This document shows, piece by piece, positions 1 through 12,400 of a stretch of DNA of 64,000 bases. The stretch is from Quillaja saponaria (Eukaryota > Streptophyta > Magnoliopsida > Fabales > Quillajaceae): positions 62,001-126,000 of the forward strand of contig CM055605.1 in assembly GCA_029379385.1 (NCBI GenBank). Direction: 5' to 3'. The position numbers were made by a program, and so were the translations under genes. Every line of letters starts with the position of its first letter. The first letter of the stretch is position 1. The notes beneath the pieces are model-generated. The model ran no database searches. It had not been told where the DNA came from and worked only from the letters and a program-made list of their open reading frames with translations.

Positions 1-174
1 AACTTGGATGTAGTGTCATTGCTTCAAGGAAGAAAAAGAGGCCTGCATATGTATAAGTATTCAGGATCGCTAGCATAGAATTGTTTGTTTAGAAATTACT
101 GCCACTAGCAGTGATAACAGCATTTATGTGTCATGCACTATCAGTAACAATGATATCCATATATCATGATCCAG

Positions 175-3100
175 GTCCTTCATATGGACAGGAATGACTA
201 TTATGGAGGAGAATCAACATCTCTCAATCTTATTCAGGTCACTTCGTCAAAACTCTCATGCATGTCTTGAGTTATACGCAATGTCATGTATTTACTAATT
301 ATTATACTTACAGCTTTGGAAAAGATTTAGGGGAAATGACAAACCTCCTGCACATCTGGGTTCTAGTAGGGACTATAATGTGGATATGATCCCTAAGGTT
401 GTTTCTTTGCCTTCACTTCCATGCACGTTACATGCTTATATGTGTCCTCACATGTTTGTTATCTTCATTATGTAACACCTGCTTCTGTGTTTTTGGATAG
501 TTTATGATGGCAAATGGTACCCTGGTACGTGTCCTCATACATACAGATGTTACGAAGTATCTCTACTTCAAAGCTGTGGATGGAAGCTATGTTTATAATA
601 AAGGAAAGGTATTCTTGCATTTCTATTTCATTGGAATATTGTATTTCCTTTGTATTTAATATTAATTTTTTTATTTAATTCATGACTGTGGTAAAAAAAA
701 AAAAAAAAATCGCACTTCAATAGGTTCACAAGGTACCAGCAACTGATATGGAAGCCTTAAAATCACCGCTTATGGGTATATTTGAAAAGCGTCGAGCACG
801 CAAGTTCTTCATTTATGTTCAAGATTATGTTGAAAATGATCCAAAAACCCATGACGGGATGGACTTGACAAGAGTGACTACCAGAGAACTGATTGCGTAA
901 GTTCTAGGTCATTCCCTTTCATGAAAATGGTTGCTTCTGTTTTTTTGTATGGTGTTGAGTGTACCCATAAGTTTGTTAACATTAGGTCTTGAAGTAATCC
1001 TGAGGTCACACCATGACTTGGATTCCTTATTACTATGAAAAGGCATTTATAATTTCTACTGTATGTCAGCCTCCTCAATTAAATATTTTAGATTAATCTG
1101 AAGTTTGTAGAATAGTCTTTCGGCAACAATGTTGAGATTGTGTGAGTTCTTACATTGGTGGTTATGCAAACAAGTTAAAAGTTTAAGATACAAAAGTGGA
1201 GAAAGTGTGAAAGGCATTCACCTGTTTCCCTTCAATGAGAAATAATTTGTTTATGGAACTGCATACAATTTACCATGTAATATGGAAGCTCTGAATATCA
1301 TATGCTTACTTGTCATCCTCTGTCAGAAAATATGGTCTTGATGAAAACACAGTGGACTTTATTGGTCATGCATTAGCGCTTCATAGAGATGATCGTTACT
1401 TGAATGAACCAGCTTTGGATACTGTGAAGAGAATGAAGGTAATACATGTTATTGTGCTCCTTATCCATCATTTGCATTTTCTTTAGGAAAATTTCATATT
1501 TATGCATTTCCTGAAGGTTTTTTGTTTTTGCTTCTAATGCATTTCCTGAACTTATGTGTTCATGATTTTCCTGTTCGTACTATTTGTAGCTATATTCAGA
1601 GTCTCTTGCACGCTTTCAAGGAGGATCACCTTACATTTATCCGCTGTATGGATTAGGAGAGCTTCCCCAGGTTTGTGTTCAGTCTCCTTCCCTCTTTATG
1701 CCTCCTCTCCGCATCCATCACTGGCTTCTCTATTTGTTTTGGTTGCTATTGAAGCTTGCCTTATTAATTGATTCATTTTTCCATGTAGGCATTTGCACGG
1801 CTTAGTGCTGTTTATGGTGGGACATATATGCTGAATAAACCTGAGTGCAAGGTCCTCTGTTATGATCTCACATATGATTTTATCTTGAGATCTGTTCATC
1901 TATTTTCTTTTACATCATCCCAGTTGATTCTATTTCCATTAGACAGTTATATAATAGACATGATGTCAAGTTTAGGTTAGAAACGATTTTGATTTTGCTT
2001 GAATGCCAGGTAGAATTCAATGATGAAGGCAAGGTTATTGGTGTCACCTCTGAAGGGGAAACTGCTACTTGCAAAAAAATTGTTTGTGATCCATCATACT
2101 TGCCAAATAAGGTACCGGTTTGAGTATTAACTTCACTCATACTGCATACTGTCTGGTGATGGTGAAATTGAAAATCTAGAAGAAATATTTGCATTAGGAT
2201 GTGCTTTCTTCTAGATTTATTACAGGCCATTGTAGTTAAAGCATTTCAAAATCTGAAGGGAAGAACCACCTGTCTGGAGATTCTATCTTTTCTGTTCTAA
2301 ATTTAAAATCTTAGAAATGCAGGAACTTTGTGTTTGCATCTGTAGGAATGTTCTGATATGAATCCAGTTTTTATATCAGATGCATAGCTGATTTATTTTT
2401 AACAGTAAGCTCTAACCCTGACAACAGGTTAGGAAGGTTGGTAGGGTTGCAAGGGCAATTGCCATCATGAGCCATCCAATCCCGAACACCAATGACTCTC
2501 ATTCGGTGCAAGTTATTTTGCCTCAGAAGCAATTAGGTCGGAAGTCAGACGTGTAAGTTCTCGTTCAGTGTTTTGAATAGTATTTTGTAATTTATAAGAT
2601 ATTGCCATGTCTCATATGTAGCCTCAGAGAAGTGCATTGTCTGGGTTATGTATTCAAAATTAGCAAGCTTAGGCCCTTTCATGTTTCAATAGTTTTCTGG
2701 TTGAACTTATGATATCCTGTGATTTGAATGTACTCAAGGAACGGCGACACTATTGATTAAGATTGGTGACCTGAAGTCAGTTTATGAAAGGACAAGAAAC
2801 AAATATTACTACTAAACATCTAAACCAACAATTATAAATCTTGTGCTGTAGAAACAGCGTTGTTTTTTTGTGTGTGATGGCTTCTGGCTGCTTCTCCTTT
2901 CATGAGATTAAAGATCAGTCTGGTTGGGACTTGGGTGGTTGTTGACTACAAACAATAGTAACATCTGATAGTATTTTATCCAATTGCTTTTTGTTTTTCA
3001 ATTTTTTGTCCACTCATATTGAAGTAGCAATTAGTGCCACAACTGAACTTATGCTTTGGGTGTTTGATTAATTCCTTTTAACATTTTGTTGTGTTGTATG

Positions 3101-4511
3101 CTGCCATGGAAATGTTATTAGTGATCACAATTTAGTTTTGGAACAAGCATTTTTCCCTTTTATTATTTTGAAAAGAAAGAAAGATGGCTTCCTTCCCATG
3201 TGAGATGCTTTGTGTTAGACTTGTGTTTTCTTCCTTACTTGGAATATGGGGAATTTCTTGTGAACTCTACATGTGCTCCCCAAACCTAATATCTTTTAGT
3301 CCTTTTTTTCTTTTCTTTTTGCACTGAACTTTTTGTTCCTTCATGGCTGCACAGATATCTCTTCTGTTGTTCATATTCTCATAATGTTGCCCCAAGGGGA
3401 AAATTCATTGCGTTTGTATCAACTGAAGCGGAAACCGATCAGCCTGAGATTGAACTAAAGCCAGGAATTGATCTCTTGGGGCCTGTTGATGAGATATTTT
3501 TCGATATATACGACAGATTTGAACCAGTCAATGAACCTTCTTTGGATAATTGTTTTATATCAACTGTGAGTTTTCTTAAATGCCTAAATGACTTTTTTTA
3601 TCTTAATTTATGTGGCATTTAGAGTAATGGATGCATAATAACTGACATTATATATTGTTTAACAGAGTTATGATGCAACAACTCACTTTGAGTCGACAGT
3701 AATGGATGTCCTGAGTATGTATTCTATGATAACTGGAAAGGTAAGAGTTGTATGTCTTGTCAACATGTCTTCTTCCCTTTCAGATTTTGTTTTGTATTGT
3801 TTCTATGCGATTTATCTACAATTAGCACCACAATTAGCAGTACACTTGAAAAGGCAAACCACCTCAAAGATTTGAAGTTTGTATAGCAAGTTGTATTCTT
3901 TTATATTTTGTGAATTTGCTCATTGTATTTGTATCTCTAGTGGAAAGTAGTGGTGTGGTATGAGTTACAAGTGTCTCGAATAAAGATTGTGGGTCAGACC
4001 ACTCTCATATGCCTGTTTGTTATGAGAACAATTTTTCCAAATCGTGAAATGTTGCAAGAACAATCTCAACAAGTCTTTTGGTTGTTCCAGGAAAAAAGAG
4101 TCTTTGCAACTGGTTTTTAGGAAGTTTTTGTAAAACAAGCATGATATTGGAGAGATGAATATTTTGTTCCGAGAAAGCTAAACTACTGGGAAAAAAATGA
4201 ATATTTTTTTCTTCATCAATACGATAGTGGTTTGTTGATTTAATACATTGCTTACGTTCTGTGCTTGGGATCTTGCACTGGTATATTGTTAATGTTTGTC
4301 TACAATCAAAAAATAGAATTAACAATAAATATCTCTTCGATGTTTCTTAAAGTTACTTATGAACAAAGATTGATGATTTCAGGTATTCTATTTACTTTGG
4401 GTTGCTTTGCAACATCTTCTGTTGAGTGACATTGGCTATGTCTTATAATTCTCTTGGCAGGTTCTTGACCTAAGTGTGGATTTAAGTGCTGCGAGTGCTG
4501 CTGAAGAGTAA
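175..4511 (+). CDS. GDI: Rab GDP dissociation inhibitor (GDI), 5' end cut off by window
   Basis: Binds prenylated GDP-bound Rab GTPases, extracts them from membranes and recycles them through the cytosol during vesicle traffic. Exons by eye: 175-237, 314-397, 501-608, 724-896, 1327-1438, 1590-1670, 1789-1851, 2010-2111, 2428-2552, 3355-3565, 3666-3740, 4461-4511, all with GT-AG sites and consistent phase. They give 415 residues. The family is usually about 445 long, so roughly the first 30 residues (the start of the GDI/CHM dinucleotide-fold region) lie left of the window; bases 1-174 look like intron. Visible family landmarks are [16 protein letters not shown] near the start, [47 protein letters not shown] and the C-terminal Ser/Ala/Glu tail SAASAAEE. 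No internal stop or frameshift is seen. The alternative, Rab escort protein, is less likely because the spacing and wording match GDI throughout. Confidence 0.95.
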
Positions 4512-4588
4512 GATCACTCGTATGCTGTGGAATGTGTATGTTGCTGATAAGATCACTCGTATGCTGTGGAATGTGTACGTTGCTGTTG
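4512..4588 (+). repeat. 39-bp tandem duplication just after the GDI stop codon
   Basis: Two near-identical copies of a 39-bp unit start at 4512 and 4551 (each begins GATCACTCGTATGCTGTGGA). The first copy starts one base after the TAA at 4509-4511, so the duplication lies wholly in the 3' UTR. Only one or two bases differ between copies, which suggests a fairly recent event. Confidence 0.85.
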
Positions 4589-4599
4589 TAATCTACATC

Positions 4600-6190
4600 G
4601 AAGTTGGGTGTCGATGTCGGTGTTTTCGGATAGTAAACGGACCTCATAAATTATTGTGTTACTAAAGAATGTTAAGCAAAAATGTCTTTATTTAGAAAGA
4701 GAAAACTACCGCAGAGTTCAACTTTCACATTTGGATATATCTTTTCTAAATCTATTCTGGAGCTGCTTTTTTCTTTTCTATTTTTTCAATTGGTGACAAT
4801 TAGTGATAATCTGAAATATTAGATCAAATCAATTCCAGTTTGATGCTTTATGCACGATTAGGAGATTCTCTTTCCATTTGTGTCAGATTTCTTGTCTCAC
4901 CTCCCCAATAAAGTTGACAGTCATTTAAAAAAAAATCACCACACTTCAGTCGGTGTAAAACTCCTGTTTGTCATGTTTTTAGAAAATCTAAAACGGAAAT
5001 GACCCAAGTTCACCCACTTACTCTCTTGTCAAAATGTTCCAAATCAGTTGAAGTGCATCTTAAACTATAATCGAACAAAAATGAAATTTGTACTTGTTGC
5101 CCTATACCTATGTGCGGAGATAATAAACAGGCAACAGATACAACTTGAATCTGAATTGATCATTCAGCCGTTGAAATATATGAAAAGGAAGATTAGAGGA
5201 GAGAAGAAGTAAAAGAATGAACTCGATGGTGACAATGAGGAGACATTTTCGGGTTTAAATCTTTTGTTACTGGTCCTGCAGAGTTGGTGAAGATTAGAAG
5301 ACATTTCAACCAAATTTGTTCTGATCTAAATAATTTGTAAATGACAGAGGATAGGGGAAGCTTGTCACAACTGGTTGGAATTTACCAATCAAGTGCCAAC
5401 ATCCAACCACTCTCGTTGTTGTTGAAAGCCAGATCAGTATGTATTTGAATTCTAGAGTTCTAAATCTAGAGTTTCAAAATTTAATTTGGTAAGATGCTGA
5501 CTAAATTTTTTTGTTGTTGGTTAAGCTGACTATAAATTTGTTATAAAAGATAGTAGGTGGCATCCTCTTAATTAATCTCTTATCGGCTATAATAATGTTA
5601 TAAAAAATAGTGGGTGGCGCGTGCATTATGAATTATAATACAATTATAATGATGAAAAAGTGTATTTTAGCCAATTAAAAAATTATAAAAGATTAGACCT
5701 ATAAAATATTAAGAAAAATAAGAAAGTCCTCTTTACATTTCAGATTTCAAAAAGTATTATAATAAATTTACATGATCAACAAGCTCTACTTTTATTTTAT
5801 TTTTTCTTAAAAATAAGTCCTTTTTATTCATAACAATTTATATAATATCAATTTTACCCTTCAGTTAATATGCTATTAAATAATTGTAAATCTCATATTC
5901 GTTTTTTTACATTATTTTTTCTTATATAACTTATATCATTTTAATTAATTGTGAATTAGATTAATTTAAATTATATATTTTTATTATCAATTAGAATGTA
6001 ATTTTATTATTATCTTTTGTTAACTTAAATATTAATATTTTCCACTTATGGTATATTTAAAAATAATTTTTCATTATTGAGTTTGTATTTTACATCAATT
6101 TTATTTTTTTATGGTTATATTCCATTCAAATTTAATATAAAATATATTTTTATTTTAAAAAAAGAAATTGAGTTGAACTCTTCTACTTGT
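4600..6190. other. Intergenic spacer, 3' flank of GDI
   Basis: No gene is supported. The first few hundred bases are probably GDI 3' UTR and flank. A weak two-copy repeat (TATAAAAGATAGTAGGTGG near 5542 and a diverged copy near 5599) and strongly AT-rich sequence after about 5.5 kb are visible. The short reading frame at 6077-6271 is low-complexity AT-rich sequence and not convincing. Confidence 0.6.
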
Positions 6191-6199
6191 ATTATAAAA

Positions 6200-6873
6200 C
6201 GAACTTTTGAGATATACGTGTTGCACATGAATCGTGTTTATGATATATCTATATATATTTATCAACAATAAAAGTAAATAATAAAAGTTTATTGTTAATA
6301 AAAAATAATATTCCATGTTAATGACATTAAACAAATAGAGAAATTCAATTATTAATTTAAAAAATTATGATTATTAGGAACTTATTAAAAAAAAATCAAT
6401 CTTAATTACTATTGCCATATAATTTTTGAAAAAGTTATAAATTTACTAAGATTGAAAAAAATTATTAGAAAATAAATCAATAGTTCTAAAACAATTACAA
6501 TCCTATTTATGTTAGATAGAAAAAAATCAGAAATTTAGTTGTAGTCCAAATAACAACTGAAGATAACTATGTAATAATAAAAACTTATGAAGGAATTTAA
6601 GGAAATCAAAAGATTAATTATTGTTGACATATAATTATTGAAAAAGTTATAAATTTATTAAGATTGAAAAAAAAAATTATTAAAAAAATAAATCAATAAT
6701 TCTAAAACAATTACAATCCTATTTATATTAAAATAAAAAAAAAGTTAGAAAAAAAAATATAGTTTAGGTGTAGCAAAATAGTAACTAAAGATAACTATGT
6801 AATAATAAAAACTTATGCAGGTATTTAACGAAATCAAAAGATTATGTCATTAAACCACTTTATATATAATAAC
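6200..6873 (-). mobile_element. Helitron-like non-autonomous repeat, copy A of a tandem
   Basis: Read on the minus strand, the right end (about 6873) begins TTATTATATATAAAGTGG, close to the Helitron-type terminus TCTATACTATATATAAACG seen at 63626. The left end holds a short palindrome (GTGCAACAC on the minus strand) as expected near a Helitron 3' end. The copy carries segments such as AACTATGTAATAATAAAAAC and ATTCCATGTTAATGACATTA that recur in copy B and at the right edge of the window. It has no coding capacity. Boundaries are approximate. Confidence 0.5.
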
Positions 6874-7460
6874 TAACTTTCATGGGACACGCATTGCATA
6901 TCAATTGTGTTTATGATATATCTATATATGTTCATCAACAAAAGATGTACATATCAAGATATTATAGTTAATAAAAAATATTATTCCATGTTAATGACAT
7001 TAAACAAATAGATAAATCCACTAAAAAATTTAATTCATCATGTAAACATATAATTTTTAAAAAAAATATCAAAGATGGAAGAAAAATTAACACACTAATA
7101 TTTTAATCATAAAAATTATACTCTTAATATTTATTTTAATTCATAGCATTTGTTTAATTAATTTATAATTTAATAATTATTTATAACTTATTAAATAAAA
7201 AAATTGAACATTTCAATCTTAATTATTATTGATATATAGTTATTGAAAAATTATATATTTATTAATATTAAATTAGGACATAAAAATATCAATTGTCATA
7301 AATCAATTATAATATTAATATTAAAATGAAGAAGAATTAAAAAATATATATAGTCTATTTGAAGTAAAATAACTACAACAAAAAAGTATTTGTCATAGTA
7401 AAAACTTATAGGGTATTTAAAAAAATAAAATTTCTTCTACTAAACCATTTTATATTTGTA
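6874..7460 (-). mobile_element. Helitron-like non-autonomous repeat, copy B, joined head-to-tail to copy A
   Basis: Starts where copy A ends. On the minus strand its 3' end contains ATGCAATGCGT, then TTAG, and is followed directly by the 5' terminus of copy A. The shared segment GTGTTTATGATATATCTATATAT at 6234 recurs at 6907, an offset of 673 bp. The right end near 7460 (minus strand TTACAAATATAAAATGGTTT) is a diverged copy of the same 5' terminus. Confidence 0.5.
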
Positions 7461-7810
7461 AGCAAATAGATAAATCTAACCAAAAAAAATAAAATTAAAT
7501 TCATAAATATATATATTTTAATTCTTAAGATGGAAGAAGAATTAAAAGTCAAAATAATAATATTATAATCATGAAAACTATATTCTTAATTTTTTTAATT
7601 CATAGTATTTGAAAAAAATTAAAAATTATTATAATTATTAGAAGCTTATTAAACCAAAAAAATAGAAAAATTCTATCTTAACTACTATTAACATATAATT
7701 ATTGAAAAATATATTAAAAAAATTATGAATTAAAAGTTAAAACAATAATATTATAATCATAAAAACTATATTCTTAATATTATGAATTAGATATAGATCT
7801 AGACTTAGAT
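7461..7810 (-). repeat. Partial third copy of the Helitron-like repeat
   Basis: The phrase AAATAGATAAATCTAACC at about 7463 matches the interior of copy B (AAATAGATAAATCCACT at about 7006). The following sequence repeats the motifs 'aagatggaagaa', 'aataatattataatcat' and 'ttattgaaaaat'. Diverged and truncated; no coding capacity. Confidence 0.4.
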
Positions 7811-9473
7811 AAATAGATAATTATACATTCTAAAATTAAAAATTAATAACCTTATTAACTAAATGGTAAAATTAGTAATTATATGTATTGTTATAGTTAA
7901 AAAAAGAAGACCTATTTTGAAGAATTTTTTTTTTAAATAATGTTTATTGATGATGTAAATTTATTACAGAACTTTTTTAGAATTTAAATTATGAAGTAAG
8001 ACAGTTTCAAGCTTTCTCCGAAAAGCTTTGCACCTTGCTTTTTATTTTATTTATTTCATTCTCTCTTATTTTGCGTTCTCTTTCGTAAGTATTATGTGGG
8101 ATACCTACCGCCAAAGGGAGTTACCAATTGTTTGGAATCATTTAGGAATGCTTTCAAGTTACAAAAACTAACTTTAAAGTATAAAAAACTCCAAAAAGTC
8201 ACAAGTACAAAGCAAGTTATATTTTTAAAAACTAACTTTGCTTTTTGAAAATTTAAAGTATAAAAAAAAATATATATTAATTTAAATTTTTTAGTATATC
8301 TTTAATTAATTTATAAATTATTTAATTTATCTCTCTAAACATATCATATTTAATTAGCGATATTTATTTTTATTATTTTATACATTTCAATAACTTATGA
8401 TTTATTCTACAAACACTTTACTTATTATTTTTACTACTGAATTCAACATTTATAAAAGATTTATTAAAGAGAGTTATTGTAATTTGTTGATAGCAATTTT
8501 TTCATAACATGAAAATTACAATAACTTTTTAAAAGTTACAACATTATCAAATTCGGCCTAAAATTTAAAATTTTTGTTATTTGTGTTTATGTAATTATTG
8601 AGATATTATTTTTAATTAAATTTTAAATTATTATATCATAATAAATGTCATATAATATTAAAATGACACTCTTACAAGTTATGATAAAAACATTGAAATA
8701 ACATAAAAAAATATTTAATTTTATGGAATTTATGAGTTATTATTTTAAAATATTTTAATTTTTAACAATTATATTAAATAGTCTTAAAGTCTGTGCTGTA
8801 AATATTGCAAATGATCATGAAGATACAATTATTGAATAATCTTTTTCTTATAAGAAGATAATTACGACTGTAACAAGGAACTTATTTTTATTTTTATACT
8901 AACTATTGAATTATTAAGAAATAGAAAATGTGATTTTAAGAATTAATAATTTATTAACGCATAGTCTACCTGAATATTTAATATTATTACTTAGACTAAA
9001 CTATTTTTTACCTCTAAAAAATGCTAAAATTATCAGTTTCGTACTTTAACTTTTTAGTTTAATCTATCAAATTTTTAAATAATTTTATGACTATCATTTT
9101 TTAGATTAATTTTTGATTTACATAATACTAAAATTATTTATAATATATATTTACCATACTAACTAGTTAGAAAAACTCGATTTCATCAACTATAAAACTC
9201 ATTTTATAGACGCCCTACTGAGTACTGATCCTCCCCTTCTATCCCGTTCACTTTCAAATCTGGATCTGGGCCAACTTATAATAATAGTAATAGTAATCCA
9301 CTACTCACCAAGAAAAAAGAAATTTAGCATTTTCAATTTACCTACTAACCGAATTTCTTTCTTTTTAAAACCGTCGGCAGAGCTGTGGTGTTGTTGCTGT
9401 AAGCTCGTTTCCCTCATTCATACCCAGGATCTGTAGATCTGGCTGTGTGGTTGCTTGGTAGAGACAGAAAATA
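7811..9473. other. AT-rich spacer and 5' flank of the MTHFR gene
   Basis: No gene is seen. The sequence is mostly A/T homopolymer-rich. A TATA-like string (CTATAAAAC near 9190) lies about 280 bp upstream of the MTHFR start codon but is not strong evidence for a promoter position. GC content rises at about 9200, as usual at the start of a transcribed unit. Confidence 0.5.
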
Positions 9474-12400
9474 ATGAAGGTGATAGAGAAGATACGGGCT
9501 GCTGCTGCGGCTGATCCGAATAGGGTGGTGTTTTCGTTCGAGTTCTTCCCTCCTAAGACTGAAGATGGGGTGGACAACCTGTTCGAGAGGATGGATCGCA
9601 TGGTGGCCCACAATCCATCATTCTGCGATATCACCTGGGGCGCCGGAGGATCAACGGCGGATGTGACATTGGACATCGCCAACAAAATGCAGAACATGAT
9701 TTGTGTTGAGACTATGATGCATCTCACCTGCACCAACATGCCCGTCGACAAGATCGACCATGCTCTCCAAACCATCAAGTCCAATGGTCTCCAGAACGTT
9801 CTCGCCCTTCGCGGCGACCCCCCTCACGGCCAGGACAAATTCGTTCAGATCCAAGGCGGCTTCGCCTGCGCCCTCGATCTGGTATTGCATTATTGCTAAT
9901 TTCTCTCTCTCTAAATGGTTCAACATACCAGTAGTTATCATTAGCATGACAGTTCTGTTTCTTCTGAGTGCGGCATCCGAACCCTATCGTATTGGATCAG
10001 ATCATTATGCGCTTTGGAGTTCGTTTCTTACATAATGAACTTATTATAGGAAGAAATGGGAACTCCTAGAGTACACCCTCAACAATTTCATTACTTATAT
10101 AAAATAAAAATCTCATTAATATTTCTTGCTTCCCTTGCAGTCTCCTGCAATGTGGGATTTTATGCAGCAGTATTTGATCTTTACAATCTTATTTAATTCC
10201 CCAATATCTAATCTGTACTTCTTTGAGTTAGGTGCTGATCATGATAATATATTCAACTGGTGCTAATTGTGTCATCTTGTCTCTGCAGGTGAAACATATC
10301 AGAGCCAAATATGGTGACTACTTTGGCATCACGGTTGCTGGTTATCCAGGTTTCTTGTTTCTATTATCATCACTTGATTCACGTCCAGTTTATTGTTACT
10401 CTATCTTCTAATTTTTGTTGTTATTATATTACTCTTTATAACTCCTGCTTTAAGCTTTCACTACTTACTTTTATATTGTTTTTCCTTACTGCTCAGAGGC
10501 ACATCCGGATGTCATAGGAACTGATGGTGTGGCTACACCTGAAGGTTATAAGAATGATCTTGCTTACCTCAAGAACAAGGTATTGCTACCGATTAAGAAT
10601 GCTGCTATGTTCATCTTTTTATTTGGAATGTTATGTTAATTTTTACATGCTTACAAAAGTAATCCTTTGTAGAACTACTGCGAGCAAAATTTAACAAAAG
10701 CTGGTGTGCATGCATTATAAGGGCCGAAATAAATTTTTCCCTTGGATTCTGGAACAGAAAGATGAAGGATTGGCTTGTAAAATGGCATTATTGTAATACA
10801 AAATAAATATTAAAGTATCTAGACATTTTTTTTTGCAATTTTTAATCAGTTCATGTCTTGAGTGATAGTGTGAATGGCTGCTTGGACTTGCAAAGAATCT
10901 GTTGATTCAAACTCTTTGAGCAGGTGTTTTGCAGCATGATTCAGATCTCTTCTGCCTAGATAGGAAAAGAAGAGGAGTGGCAGCAGAAGTGTTACCTCTG
11001 TGTTGCCTTGTTAACCCTTTTGTTCTCTTATGCTGAGTTTGTTTTCTATTTACAGGTTGATGCTGGTGCTGATCTAATTGTAACTCAACTCTTTTATGAT
11101 ACTGATATTTTCCTCAAGTTTGTGAATGACTGTCGACAAATTGGAATAACTTGCCCCATTGTACCTGGAATTATGCCTATTAATAATTACAAGGGCTTCT
11201 TACGCATGACAGGTTTTTGTAAAACAAAGGTATGCAGTCTACTGTTGTGTGCTGATCTCTCTCTGTCTCTTTGTGTGTTCCTGGATAAAATTTATCTGTT
11301 GAGTTATCATTCGTGGTACTTGACTCATTTTATACCAGTCACATGGTTATTGCTTTTGGCTGTCTCCAAAATATGTTTAGATACTTTGACATAAATTTAA
11401 ACCTAAATTCCCATCAAAGGCTTAAGGCGACAATAATTGATATTTTAGGAAAGGAAAGTAGTTCAGAAATATGTTCTTTGATGTACTTGTTCATAAGTAC
11501 TCTGCATTGCTTTCAAGTTTTGAGATTTTTTTTTCTGGTTATGTATTTCCATTGATCTTGATAATGCTTACGTTTTCGTTGACGCACTTTAGGTACCTTC
11601 TGATATCATGGCTGCTTTGGAACCTATCAAGGATAACGAAGAAGCTGTCAAATCTTATGGAATTCACCTTGGGACTGAAATGTGCAAAAATATTTTAGCT
11701 CATGGAATTAAGACATTGCATCTCTATACGCTGAATATGGAGAAATCAGCATTAGCCATACTAATGGTTGTTTTTCATATCCTACATGATCATATGGCCG
11801 TTCTTGCACTAAATTGAGTTTGCTAATTTTTCTGATTCTGGCAGAATCTTGGCTTAATTGAAGAGGCCAAAATCTCTAGGTCCTTACCTTGGAGGCGCCC
11901 TGCAAATATATTTCGTGCCAAAGAAGATGTTCGTCCAATTTTCTGGTATATCCTCCATAGAATTGCTCTATCTTGTGCCAAAATTTAGTGATTTAACATG
12001 ATGATACATTGGATCATTTCCTTTGTGTGTGTGTGTCTTTGTTTGCACGTGCTTAAAAGAAGTCTCATCATTCTAGCCAACTATTGCAGGGCTAATCGTC
12101 CGAAAAGCTACACAACAAGGACCATTGGATGGGATCAATACCCACATGGGCGATGGGGTGATTCTCATAATCCATCATATGGAGCACTAACCGACTATCA
12201 GGTGCATATGATCATTGTGGTTGATTTGATTTGCTTTGCTTTCTTACTTGGTGAATATTGAAATTTATGCACTTTGAAACTTCAAACTGACAGGATCATC
12301 GTCCATGACTTATGTCATAGCTATACTGTGTACTGTTGTTTTCATCTGCAACATGTACTTTTTTGCTATCTTTATGTGGCTGTGTAATCGCTTACCTTCC

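Noticed and set aside
4020..4325. 101-codon minus-strand frame within a GDI intron
   Set aside because: AT-rich chance frame with no family match.
9365..9784. 139-codon frame on the minus strand over MTHFR exon 1
   Set aside because: Antisense shadow of a strongly conserved plus-strand exon; no family resemblance.
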